From positions 1,302,001 to 1,366,000 of the forward strand of contig NZ_CP081295.1 in assembly GCF_019711375.1 (NCBI RefSeq): a stretch of 64,000 nucleotides of DNA, in the 5' to 3' direction. Position numbers and translations under genes: made by a program. This document shows positions 11,378-21,182 of the stretch, in pieces (positions within the stretch are counted from its first letter, which is position 1; each line of letters begins with the position of its first letter). Under the pieces are notes generated by a model. It was not told where the DNA came from, did no database searches, and saw only the letters and a program-made list of their open reading frames with translations. This DNA comes from Qipengyuania aurantiaca. Lineage in GTDB: Bacteria > Pseudomonadota > Alphaproteobacteria > Sphingomonadales > Sphingomonadaceae.

Positions 11378-12928
11378 ATGGAGAGAGATTCCCTTACGCA
11401 GCCCTTCGGCAGCCTGCCCGCCGAGCTATCCCGCCTTGCCGCGGCGCAGCTCGACAAGCCCGCGCTGCTCGACGAAAGCAACTCCATCAGCTGGGGCGAA
11501 CTAGGGAACCGCGTAGAGCGGATCGCCGCGCGGCTTCTCGCAGACGGGCTGGAGCACGGCCAGTCGGTCGCCATCCTCGGCGCATCGAGCGCGGCCTATG
11601 CGCTCGTTTTCCTCGCCGCGGTGCGCGCGGGCGGCGTGGCGGCGCCGCTGACGACCAGCGCCAGCGCAGAGCAGCTGTCCGGCATGGCAAGGGATTCGGG
11701 CGCGCGGCACATCTTCATCGACCGCGCCAAGCTTACCGAACTGGGCGAGGATTGCTTCCCCGGCCTCGAGCGGATCGTCCTGGACGAAGAACTGGACGAC
11801 TGGATGGCGCCCGCAGGAAGCCGCGCGCCTGCCGTGGATCACGCGTCGTCCGATCCCTTCAACATCATCTATTCCAGCGGCACAACGGGCACGCCCAAGG
11901 GCATCGTCCATTCGCACGCCATGCGCTGGCGGCAGTTCGCGGCGACCGCGGCAAGCTGGATCGAGAACGGGCTGGAGGTGCGCAGCCTCGCTTCCACGCC
12001 GCTCTATTCCAACACCACCATGGTCGCTTTCCTCCCTGGCTTGCTGGCGGGCGGAACGGTGCGTGTCATGGGCAAATTCGCGACCGAGCGGTGGCTTGCC
12101 CATGCGGAGGCTGATCGCACCACGATCACCATGCTGGTGCCGGTGCAATATCAGCGCCTGATGGACGAGCCGCGCTTCGGCGATTTCGACCTCTCGTCCC
12201 TCCAGCTCAAATACTGCACCTCGGCGCCCTTCTCGCCCGAACTCAAGCGCGAGGTGCTGGCGCGCATGCCGGGCGCGCTGATCGAGATCTACTCGATGAC
12301 CGAGGGCGGGGTTGTCTGCCTGCTGGAGGCGCACAAGTTTCCCGACAAGCTCCACACCGTCGGCCGGCCTGCACCGGGCAGCGAGCTCAAAGTGCTCGAC
12401 GACGAAGACCGCGCGGTCGCTCTCGGCACGCCGGGCAATCTCGTCGGCCGCAGCCAGACCATGATGAGCGGTTACAAGAACCGCCCCGAACAGACGCGCG
12501 AAGGCTATTGGACCGATCCCGACACCGGCGAGGTGTGGCAGCGTATGGGCGATATCGGCCGCGTCGATGCCGAGGGATTCGTCGAGCTGGTCGGCCGCGC
12601 CAAGGACATGATCATCTCGGGCGGGTTCAACATCTATCCCATCGACTTGGAGAACGCGCTGCTGGCGGAGGACGACGTGCTCGAAGCGGCGGTGATCGGC
12701 GTGCCGTCGCGCCAATGGGGCGAGACGCCGGTGGGTTTCGTCCGGCTGGCCGAAGACGCGCGCGAAGCGGAAGCGGTGCGCGAGGCGGTGAACGCCCGGC
12801 TCGGCAAGACCCAGCGGCTGTCCGCGCTCCACCCCATAAAGGAAATGCCGCGCAGCCATATCGGGAAGCTGCTCAAGAGCGAGCTTCGCGATGAGGCTGC
12901 GCGGCGTGTCCGTCCGGACTCCGGCTAG
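11378..12928 (+). CDS. Acyl-CoA synthetase-like AMP-forming ligase
   Basis: 516 residues of the ANL superfamily, which activates carboxylic acids as adenylates and usually transfers them to CoA. Core motifs are IIYSSGTTGTPKGI (ATP loop, about residue 168), YSMTEGG (A5), GDIGRVDAEGF (A7/A8) and the C-terminal lysine in SHIGKLLK. I chose ATG 11378 because the open frame upstream runs into the divergent gene and homologues begin near this point. The gene stands alone, so the acid (fatty or aromatic) cannot be told. Confidence 0.88.
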   Translation: MERDSLTQPFGSLPAELSRLAAAQLDKPALLDESNSISWGELGNRVERIAARLLADGLEHGQSVAILGASSAAYALVFLAAVRAGGVAAPLTTSASAEQLSGMARDSGARHIFIDRAKLTELGEDCFPGLERIVLDEELDDWMAPAGSRAPAVDHASSDPFNIIYSSGTTGTPKGIVHSHAMRWRQFAATAASWIENGLEVRSLASTPLYSNTTMVAFLPGLLAGGTVRVMGKFATERWLAHAEADRTTITMLVPVQYQRLMDEPRFGDFDLSSLQLKYCTSAPFSPELKREVLARMPGALIEIYSMTEGGVVCLLEAHKFPDKLHTVGRPAPGSELKVLDDEDRAVALGTPGNLVGRSQTMMSGYKNRPEQTREGYWTDPDTGEVWQRMGDIGRVDAEGFVELVGRAKDMIISGGFNIYPIDLENALLAEDDVLEAAVIGVPSRQWGETPVGFVRLAEDAREAEAVREAVNARLGKTQRLSALHPIKEMPRSHIGKLLKSELRDEAARRVRPDSG

Positions 12929-12956
12929 GCCGGATCCGGGCGCGAGGCCTGCCGTA

Positions 12957-13040
12957 TCAGACGAATGCGGGCGAAAGGATCACGCCCGAGAGCCCGGTTG
13001 CGAAAATCAGTACGGCAAAGCGCGTGGTGAGGGAGGTCAT
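12957..13040 (-). CDS. Predicted 27-residue single-pass membrane peptide
   Basis: A short open frame starting ATG at 13040, preceded by AGGAAG at good spacing, encodes MTSLTTRFAVLIFATGLSG followed by a short VILSPAFV tail. One hydrophobic segment spans most of it. No homologue can be checked here. Support comes from the ribosome site, the membrane-like composition and its place in an otherwise empty 626-base gap. An inverted repeat at 13076-13104 lies just upstream and could be its control site. It may be a chance frame. Confidence 0.45.
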   Translation of the reverse strand: MTSLTTRFAVLIFATGLSGVILSPAFV

Positions 13041-13075
13041 TGCGTTTCTTCCTGTCGTTCTTGTGCAATGGAATT

Positions 13076-13104
13076 CGCGCGTAGCTTATCGGAAGTTACG
13101 CGCG
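13076..13104. repeat. Inverted repeat CGCGCGTA-N13-TACGCGCG
   Basis: Two perfect 8-base arms, 13076-13083 and 13097-13104, flank a 13-base spacer. They lie 36 bases upstream of the predicted small membrane peptide and could be an operator or an RNA hairpin. The remaining gap, 13105-13554, shows no supported gene; it contains G-rich runs and a 77-codon frame I do not accept. Confidence 0.35.
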
Positions 13105-13554
13105 GCTCGGACAGAGAGTTCGAGACGCGGCGCCGACACGGGGGGAGGGGGAGAGGAGTGTGTGGGCGGCCGCGTCTCTACTCGCTGCCATATCGCCTCT
13201 CGGACAAGCGGCGCTCGCGCTAGGAGTCGCGAGGGGTCGTAGGACCGGCTCGCTTGCCGAGAGGAAGGCGACGACAGCTTCTTGGGGAAGGGACTGCCGC
13301 CATCTGTGCGCCGGGGGGAGAACTGCTTGGGAGGGACGTCTCCGCGCCGGCTGTGAGGCTGTAATAATGTTGCTCGCTTGCGAACTAAAGTGAGAAAAGG
13401 TCAGGGTGTGTTGCGTTTTGCGCAAGGCTCTCGGCGACCTCTCCTAGGAGGGCCGCTTCGCGTCAGGTTGCATGCCATGCACTCTTGGGTCATGCTCCCG
13501 TAACAAAACAACGGGTTGCCGAGTCGTGTCCGGGGTCGCTTCCGGAGGGATAGC

Positions 13555-15582
13555 TTGGCAGATCGGCGTTACAGGGCTTTCATCAGCTATTCGCACCGCG
13601 ACAAGCGGATTGCGAACTGGTTGCACCGCGCGCTCGAAACCTATCGCCTGCCGCCGCATCTGGTCGAAGGCGGCAAGCCAGCGCGCCTCCATCCCATCTT
13701 CAAGGACCGCGACGAACTGCCCGCCGCCGACAGTCTCGGCGCGGCAATCGAACAGGCGATCGCCTCCAGCGATGCGCTGATCGTCCTGTGCTCGCCCGAT
13801 GCCGCCGCCTCGCCCTGGATCGCGCGCGAGGTCGATCTCTACAAGCGCCTCAACGGCGACCGGAACGTCTTCCCGGTGATCGTCGAAGGCGAGCCGCCGG
13901 ACAATTTCCCGCCCCCGCTGTTGCAGCATTACGAGGAGGGTGCGCCTACCGGCGAAACCTCCGAGCCCATTGCCGCCGACTTGCGCGTCGAAGGCGACGG
14001 CAAGAAGCTCGGCAAGCTGAAACTCGTCGCGGGGCTTGCCGGGGTGGATCTCGACGGCCTCGTCCAGCGCGACGCCGCGCGCCGACAGCGCCGCCTCGCG
14101 GGTGTGGCGGCGCTATCGCTCCTCGGCATGGTGGGCACCTCCGCCCTTGCGCTCTACGCCATCGACCAGCGCGACGAAGCCCGCGACCAGCGCGCCGAGG
14201 CGGACGGACTGATCGAATACATGCTCACCGACCTGCGGGAGCAGCTCGAACCGGTCGGACGGCTCGAAGTGCTCGACGGGGTCGGCCAGCGCGCGATGGA
14301 ATATTACACGCGCCAGAAGCTGGAGGATCTTTCCGATAGCGAGCTCGGCCGCCGGGCCCGCGCGACCCTGCTGGTGGCCGAAGTCGCCAATATGCGCGGC
14401 GATAACGAAAACGCCCTGCCCGCCTTTCGTCAGGCGGCGCGCTCCACGGCCGCGATCCTCGAGCGCAACCCTGAGGATTCCGAGGCGCTGTTCAACCACG
14501 GCCAGAGCGTGTTCTGGGTCGGCGCCGTCGCCTTCGATCGCGGCGAGATGCCCGCAGCGCGTGCCGCGATGGAGGAATATCACGAGATCTCGGCCCGCCT
14601 CGCGGCAAGGGACCGGACCAATCTCGATTGGCAGATGGAAGAGGCGTTTTCGCTCAACAATCTGGCAATGGTCCTCAGCAACGAAGGCAAATACACCGAA
14701 GCGGTCCCGCTCTTCCGCGAATACACCGACATCGTTCGCCGCGTGGCCGAGGCGAAAGGGAACACCGCCGCCGACCAGGCCGAAGTCGCGCTCGCCCTCG
14801 ACTCGCTGGCGACGGCGCAGCGCCGTATCGGCGAGATCGACGAGGCTATCGCCACCTTCCGATCGGCCATCGGCCATTATGAAGAGATCCTGCGCAAGGA
14901 CCCGCAGGACCAGGTTGCCCTGCGCGGGCTAGGCTATGCGAAAGGGAGGTTGGCCCAGGCCTATTCCTCGGTCGGCTCGCGGCGCGAAAGCCTCGCAACC
15001 TTCAAATCCGCGATCGAAGTCCTCGAACGCGCGCATGCTGTCGATCCCGAGGCCGCTACGCCGCTCAACATGCTCGCCAATACCGCGCGCTCGCAAGGAG
15101 CGGAACTGTGGCGACAGGGCCAGCCGCAAGCGGCGGCCGCGTCCTTCGACCGGGCCGATGCCCTGTCCCGCGAGCTGGCCGGACGCGACCCCGACAGCCG
15201 CGCATGGGCGGTGATCGAACCGTCCGAGCTCGAGCTGCTGCGCTATCTCACCGACCGGCAGGACGCGCCCGCCGACGAGCGACTGTCTGCAGCGCGGCGC
15301 GTGATCGCCCGGCTGAACCCCGAGGACGACATCGAGTTGACCGGCATCGTGCTCGCCTATTGGCTGGCGGCCAAGACCCATCGCGAGCGCGGCGAGACGC
15401 GCGCGGCCGAAAAGGCCCTGGCATCCATCGTCGCGCTGGCGCCGGACGATCCGACCCAGTTGCGCAGCGAGACCACGACCCGGCTCATCGCGCTCGCCGC
15501 GGCGCGCACCGGCGCGCGCGAAAAGCGCAAGGCCTTTGCCGATTATGTCCGGCGCGCCGGTCTCGACCCGCCGATCACCTAG
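13555..15582 (+). CDS. TIR domain, transmembrane, TPR-repeat protein
   Basis: About 675 residues. Residues 5-130 form a TIR-like domain: RAFISYSHRDKR opens it, DALIVLCSP is a core strand, and SPWIAREVDL carries the W-x3-E motif with Glu92 in the place of the NADase glutamate of enzymatic TIRs. A hydrophobic segment (about 181-203) should anchor it, with the TIR side in the cytoplasm and the C-terminal part across the membrane or the reverse. Residues 250-620 contain TPR-like helical repeats (EEAFSLNNLAMVLSNEGKYTEA). I chose TTG 13555 because GGAGGG lies five bases upstream; an upstream TTG at 13516 has no such site. Role may be signalling or immunity; unproven. Confidence 0.8.
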   Translation: MADRRYRAFISYSHRDKRIANWLHRALETYRLPPHLVEGGKPARLHPIFKDRDELPAADSLGAAIEQAIASSDALIVLCSPDAAASPWIAREVDLYKRLNGDRNVFPVIVEGEPPDNFPPPLLQHYEEGAPTGETSEPIAADLRVEGDGKKLGKLKLVAGLAGVDLDGLVQRDAARRQRRLAGVAALSLLGMVGTSALALYAIDQRDEARDQRAEADGLIEYMLTDLREQLEPVGRLEVLDGVGQRAMEYYTRQKLEDLSDSELGRRARATLLVAEVANMRGDNENALPAFRQAARSTAAILERNPEDSEALFNHGQSVFWVGAVAFDRGEMPAARAAMEEYHEISARLAARDRTNLDWQMEEAFSLNNLAMVLSNEGKYTEAVPLFREYTDIVRRVAEAKGNTAADQAEVALALDSLATAQRRIGEIDEAIATFRSAIGHYEEILRKDPQDQVALRGLGYAKGRLAQAYSSVGSRRESLATFKSAIEVLERAHAVDPEAATPLNMLANTARSQGAELWRQGQPQAAAASFDRADALSRELAGRDPDSRAWAVIEPSELELLRYLTDRQDAPADERLSAARRVIARLNPEDDIELTGIVLAYWLAAKTHRERGETRAAEKALASIVALAPDDPTQLRSETTTRLIALAAARTGAREKRKAFADYVRRAGLDPPIT

Positions 15583-15618
15583 AAGCGAGCGACTATAAGC
15601 AAGAGAGGGAGGTTAGAT

Positions 15619-16146
15619 ATGACTACTACCATAACGATCGACGTGGATTTCGCAGGGGTTACGGGCGTCTACGGCAGCGGTCCTTACAAGGACCTCTGGA
15701 TAGCCCAGAACCCGACCTTCACCTCTGATTCTGGCTATGTCGACGACGAGGGAAATATCGACCTTCCTGAAGACCTCGATGGCGCGGTCGACATTGCCTT
15801 CACGCTCTCGGCGGGTGGCTTCGACATCAACGGTAAGGCCTATTACCCGCATTTCCCCCGTGTCCCCGCCCAGTCGAACTCCACCTTCCTCCTCGCGCCC
15901 CAACCGCAAGGGTCGGACACGCAGCCAGGCCTCAACACCTCGCCGCCGATGAAGGGGAAGCCGGGCGAATACGGCAAGTTCAACGCCACGCCGGGCGACA
16001 GCACGCACGCGACGCTGGTCGTGGGAGAGCGCGACGGGACGCGGTACAAATACTGCCTCGTCATCCCTTTCGAGGACGCGAAGCAGAAGCGTGGGGGCAA
16101 GATCGTGATCGATCCCCTGCTGAAGAACGGCCGGCTCGACTTCTGA
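15619..16146 (+). CDS. Protein of unknown function, downstream of the TIR-TPR gene
   Basis: 175 residues, not recognised. It has no signal peptide or membrane segment. It is rich in Gly, Asp, Pro and beta-type residues, with alternating hydrophobic strands (TTTITIDVDFAG, AVDIAFTLSAGGFDING) that suggest a beta-sandwich. A GGGAGG ribosome site precedes the ATG. It lies 36 bases after the TIR gene on the same strand, so co-transcription is likely; it could be a ligand-binding or effector partner, but that is only context. Confidence 0.7.
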   Translation: MTTTITIDVDFAGVTGVYGSGPYKDLWIAQNPTFTSDSGYVDDEGNIDLPEDLDGAVDIAFTLSAGGFDINGKAYYPHFPRVPAQSNSTFLLAPQPQGSDTQPGLNTSPPMKGKPGEYGKFNATPGDSTHATLVVGERDGTRYKYCLVIPFEDAKQKRGGKIVIDPLLKNGRLDF

Positions 16147-16243
16147 GCTTCCCGTGGCCGGCCCATGGAGGCAGGGCCGGCTCGTCGGGAAAGGCGCCGC
16201 GCCCGCGCTGGACTTGCCGGCACGGCGGCCCTAACGCGCAGCC

Positions 16244-17818
<1,575 letters not shown>

Positions 17819-17993
17819 GTATCACGTTCACCAAGCGGCTTGCTCCATTGGCGGAGCGGGCTAACCTTTTGTCCGACGTTTGAAGCCACCCGGCCTTTTC
17901 GTCACCGGATTCTGTAAAGGATTGCGCGTCCGCAATTCAGCCTGTCGCGAAAAAGGATTTAGCAATCGCTACGTGTGACGCCGCCCACGAATA

Positions 17994-18018
17994 GGAACGT
18001 CAGCGCAAGCGGTCCGTT
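17994..18018 (+). promoter_or_regulatory. Candidate EcfG (general stress sigma) promoter, GGAAC-N16-CGTT
   Basis: GGAAC at 17994-17998 and CGTT at 18015-18018 are separated by 16 bases, matching the alphaproteobacterial general-stress consensus. It sits 33 bases upstream of the CHRD lipoprotein start. The rest of the gap, 17819-17993, shows only a weak hairpin near 17842-17857 that may end guaA transcription. Confidence 0.65.
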
Positions 18019-18051
18019 CGGCAGGTGTCACCCGATACGGAAGGGACCGCC

Positions 18052-18498
18052 ATGAAACTCTCGACTGCCGCCTTAACCGCCACCGCCGCTCTCGCCCTCA
18101 CCGGCTGCGAGACGGTTCAGCAGACGTATACCGAGGCGATTTCCTCTACCTATACCGCGGAACTATCGGGCGCGAACGAGGTGCATCCGGGCGATCCCGA
18201 TGGGTCGGGCAGCGCCGACATCAGCTTCGCCGACGAACTTACGCGCGTATGCTGGGACCTTAACGACCTCACGGGCCTTGGCCCCGTCACGGGAGCGCAT
18301 ATCCATCGCGGTGCAGCCGGTGTGGACGGCCCCGTGGTGCTCGCGCTGAAGCAGGCGACCGAAGGCGGATGGCGCGGATGTTCTTCCGACACCAGCTGGG
18401 TGCAGCAGGCCTTCGACGAAGGGCTCCAGAACTATTACGTCAACGTGCATACGGCCGAATATCCGAAGGGCGCGATCCGCGGTCAGTTGCGCCAGTAA
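18052..18498 (+). CDS. CHRD domain lipoprotein
   Basis: 148 residues. A lipoprotein signal ends in LALTGC, so Cys18 or so should be lipidated and the protein anchored in the envelope. The rest is a CHRD domain: YTAELSGANEV opens it, GAHIHRGAAG and VNVHTAEYPKGAIRGQL are its signature histidine-containing strands. Function of bacterial CHRD domains is poorly known. I chose ATG 18052, which follows GGAAGGGA, over an upstream GTG. A GGAAC-N16-CGTT promoter upstream suggests general stress control. Confidence 0.88.
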   Translation: MKLSTAALTATAALALTGCETVQQTYTEAISSTYTAELSGANEVHPGDPDGSGSADISFADELTRVCWDLNDLTGLGPVTGAHIHRGAAGVDGPVVLALKQATEGGWRGCSSDTSWVQQAFDEGLQNYYVNVHTAEYPKGAIRGQLRQ

Positions 18499-18513
18499 TC
18501 CCTTCGCTAACCC

Positions 18514-19233
18514 ATGACCGACCAGCTCCCGCTCGGTCCTGACCCGCGTACCGAGGCGCTGCGCCGCCTGCAGGCGCTGCTCGTCCAGCGCTTCGGGCGG
18601 ATCGAGCGCGCGGTAGCGGAATGGCGGCGGCCCGAATGGGTGCTGGTGCAGGGCGTCATCGGCGCGCGGACGAAATCCGAAGTGTCGAACGCGGCGACCG
18701 ACCGGCTGCTCAACCGCTACGGATCGTGGGAGGGCGTGGCCAAGGCGCCGCTGGAGGAATTGCAGGCCGAGCTTGCCACCCAGACCTATCCAAACATCGC
18801 GGCAGAGCGCCTGAAGGCCAGCCTCACCGCGCTCATCGAGCGGCGAGGATCGGTCGATCTGTCGCATCTTGCAGACATGGAGACGCTTCCTGCCATGCGC
18901 TGGCTCGAGCAATTGCCGGGCATCGGGCGCAAGATAGCGGCAGGCGTGATGAACGCCTCGATGCTGGACCGCCGCGCCATCGTGCTCGACGGCCATCACA
19001 CGCGTATCCTCCAGCGCATGGGTCTCGTGCCGCCAAAGGCGAGCACCGACCGCGCCTTCGAGGCCATCATGCCGGTCATGCCGGAAGAATGGGACGGCGC
19101 GGATTTCGACGAGCATCACCTTCTCATGAAAAAGCTCGGCCAGTCCGCGTGCCGTCCCGCCAACCCCGATTGCGCCGCCTGCCTCGCCCTGTCGCTGTGC
19201 AAGACCGGAACCGCGCGTGTCGGGACGCGCTGA
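18514..19233 (+). CDS. Endonuclease III-like DNA glycosylase (HhH-GPD)
   Basis: 239 residues of the HhH-GPD base-excision family. The helix-hairpin-helix LPGIGRK carries the lysine used by bifunctional members, and the catalytic aspartate is in VLDGHH. Four cysteines in a C-x6-C-x2-C-x5-C pattern near the C-terminus (CRPANPDCAACLALSLC) bind a [4Fe-4S] cluster. The segment after the aspartate is GHHT, not the THV of true Nth, so this is a divergent paralogue. It lies 6 bases before a canonical nth gene and probably shares its transcript. Its damage specificity is unknown. Confidence 0.85.
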   Translation: MTDQLPLGPDPRTEALRRLQALLVQRFGRIERAVAEWRRPEWVLVQGVIGARTKSEVSNAATDRLLNRYGSWEGVAKAPLEELQAELATQTYPNIAAERLKASLTALIERRGSVDLSHLADMETLPAMRWLEQLPGIGRKIAAGVMNASMLDRRAIVLDGHHTRILQRMGLVPPKASTDRAFEAIMPVMPEEWDGADFDEHHLLMKKLGQSACRPANPDCAACLALSLCKTGTARVGTR

Positions 19234-19239
19234 ACGAGC

Positions 19240-19899
19240 ATGTTGAGCGCCGCCCAAACCGAGCACGTCTTTCGCATCCTGGCGCGCGAGATGCCGGGTC
19301 GCACGCGCGGGGCAAAGGGACCCAAGGGCCAGCCCGATGCGTTTCGTTCGTGCATTTCCTGCATGCTGTCCGCGCAATCGCTCGACCGCAACACGGCCAA
19401 GGCCACGCGCGCGCTTTTCGCGCTGGCAACGACGCCGGAAGCGATGTTGGAACTCGATGACAGCGCGATTGCCGCAGCGATCAAGCCGTGCGGCCTCTAC
19501 AACACCAAGACCCGTTCGATCCGGCGCTTTTGCGAGACGCTGATCGCCGAGCACGGCGGGGTCGTGCCCGACACGCGCGAGGGGTTGATGGCGCTGCCCG
19601 GTATCGGCCGCAAATGCGCCGACATCGTGCTCAGTTTCACCTTCGGGAAGGACGTCATCGCGGTCGACACCCACGTCCACCGCGTCTGCAACCGGATTGG
19701 CCTGACGGACGCCAAAACGGCCGATAAGACCGCCGCCCAGCTGGAAGAGCGTTCGCCCGAATGGGCCCTGCGGGACGGCCATTTCTGGCTCATCCAGTTT
19801 GGCAAGCGCGTCTGCACCGCCCGCGCCCCCAAATGCGACACCTGCCCGGTTGCGCAGCATTGCGAATTCGTCGCGGGCGAGGCAAGAGGGCGGTCATGA
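19240..19899 (+). CDS. nth: Endonuclease III
   Basis: 219 residues of a bifunctional DNA glycosylase/AP lyase that removes oxidised pyrimidines. LPGIGRKCAD holds the HhH lysine, VDTHVHRVCNR the catalytic aspartate, and C-x6-C-x2-C-x5-C near the end the [4Fe-4S] ligands. It follows the divergent paralogue by 6 bases and overlaps the next gene by four, forming a three-gene operon. The N-terminus has a GAKGPKGQPDAFRS loop where many Nth proteins have a shorter link. Confidence 0.92.
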   Translation: MLSAAQTEHVFRILAREMPGRTRGAKGPKGQPDAFRSCISCMLSAQSLDRNTAKATRALFALATTPEAMLELDDSAIAAAIKPCGLYNTKTRSIRRFCETLIAEHGGVVPDTREGLMALPGIGRKCADIVLSFTFGKDVIAVDTHVHRVCNRIGLTDAKTADKTAAQLEERSPEWALRDGHFWLIQFGKRVCTARAPKCDTCPVAQHCEFVAGEARGRS

Positions 19900-20681
19900 G
19901 TTGGGATGACTATTTCGCTGCCGATGCCGGCGGCGCGGAGGCCGAAGGCCGGGGGAAGAAACGCACCGTGACGGTGGGCTGGACCGTGCGGTTCGGCAGG
20001 AGCGATGCGATCTGGGGGCCGCCCAAGACCTTCAGCCGCAGCGATCCGAAGGCGAAAAGCGCCAAGTCGATCCAGGCCTGCCCGGCAGCGATCGATTTCG
20101 ATCGTCGCCACTTCGTGATCCCCTGCCCGGTCGACATCAACCTGGCCTTCCTGCGCGACGCGCAGGGCCGCTTGCAGCTGACCGATGCCGATGGCGAGCA
20201 ATCGCCGATGCGCCCGCAGGGACGGGCCAATCTTTTCCAGCTGCAGCCGCAAAACGAGTGGCGCGATCCCGAACGGCCGATCCTGCAGTTTACCGCGCCC
20301 TATGTCTTCGTGGCGGACGAACCGTGCTGGGTGGTCCAGACCGAACCTTACATGCACTGGTTCCCCGAACAGCGGCCCGGCGTCGCCATGGGCGGGCGCT
20401 ATCCCATCCATATCTGGCCGCGCCCGCTGGCCTGGGCTTTCGAATGGTACGACCTGTCGAAGCCGCTCAAGCTCAAGCGCGGGGATCCTTGGTTCTACGT
20501 CCATTTCGAGACGGAGAACCCCGGCGCCCATGTGCGGCTGGTGGAACAGGAAATGACCGATGATCTCGAGAAATATCTCGATTCCATCATCGATGTCTCG
20601 AACTACGTGAACAAGACCTACGGCCTGTTCGGCGAAGCCCAGCGTATCCGTCCGAGCGCGCTGCTGAAGCCCAAGGGCTGA
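19896..20681 (+). CDS. Protein of unknown function coupled to nth
   Basis: 261 residues, family not recognised. It is soluble-looking, rich in Trp, Pro and Phe, with no signal peptide or membrane helix. An N-terminal tail (SWDDYFAADAGGAEAEGRGKK) is charged, and the middle is beta-rich with several Trp/Tyr clusters (YMHWFPEQRPG, HIWPRPLAWAFEWYD). The ATG overlaps the nth stop, so it is translated with the two glycosylases; whether it helps DNA repair is unknown. Confidence 0.72.
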   Translation: MSWDDYFAADAGGAEAEGRGKKRTVTVGWTVRFGRSDAIWGPPKTFSRSDPKAKSAKSIQACPAAIDFDRRHFVIPCPVDINLAFLRDAQGRLQLTDADGEQSPMRPQGRANLFQLQPQNEWRDPERPILQFTAPYVFVADEPCWVVQTEPYMHWFPEQRPGVAMGGRYPIHIWPRPLAWAFEWYDLSKPLKLKRGDPWFYVHFETENPGAHVRLVEQEMTDDLEKYLDSIIDVSNYVNKTYGLFGEAQRIRPSALLKPKG

Positions 20682-20696
20682 GGCTGGCTAGCGCGC

Positions 20697-21110
20697 TCAG
20701 CCTTCCGCGTCGGCGGCCCGATAAGGCACGAAGTCGTCGAGGAAGATGACGCCGGAGAAGAAATTGCCCGCGCGGCTGTAGGTCGTGATGCGGTCGGTCC
20801 GGCACAGCGAGGTCGCGCTGAAGCGGTCGATCACCATGTAGTCGCTATCGTCGATCGCGCCCGGTGAGCGGGTGTAGTTGACCCAGATCGTGTCGCCGTC
20901 ACGATAGACCAGCGCGGTGTCGTCGATCCTTGTGATGGAGCGCGAGCCGATAGTGCGGATGCAGCGTTCCGGTTCGCCAGCAACGCGCCCGTCGAGCATC
21001 TTGGCGAGCTTCATCTCGCCTTTCGTCAGCTCGGCCTGATCCTCCGCCTGCACCGCGGGTGCAGCGAGCATGGTGATGGCGACAGTGGCGAGGGCGAGGC
21101 GTTTGAGCAT
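20697..21110 (-). CDS. Secreted protein of unknown function
   Basis: 137 residues with a signal peptide (MLKRLALATVAITMLAAPAVQA). The mature part has two cysteines, in PERCIR and TSLCRT, that could form a disulfide. I chose ATG 21110, which is preceded by TAGGAG, over a longer frame whose extra 24 residues do not look like a signal. It lies 15 bases from the convergent gene upstream of it and follows tldD start-side-to-end on the same strand; no function is suggested. Confidence 0.75.
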   Translation of the reverse strand: MLKRLALATVAITMLAAPAVQAEDQAELTKGEMKLAKMLDGRVAGEPERCIRTIGSRSITRIDDTALVYRDGDTIWVNYTRSPGAIDDSDYMVIDRFSATSLCRTDRITTYSRAGNFFSGVIFLDDFVPYRAADAEG

Positions 21111-21182
21111 GGCGAGTCTCCTAAGATGCCGGAACATATACCAAACGCGCGCTGAATGCACGCTGACCGGACCCTGCTGCAT

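Noticed and set aside
13160..13393. 77-codon plus-strand frame with a hydrophobic start (MWAAASLLAAIS)
   Set aside because: The purine-rich site is only one base from the GTG, the rest is Arg/Gly-rich in the manner of out-of-frame GC-rich DNA, and no partner gene supports it.
13516..13554. Upstream TTG as start of the TIR-TPR gene
   Set aside because: No ribosome site precedes it, while GGAGGG lies at ideal distance from TTG 13555.
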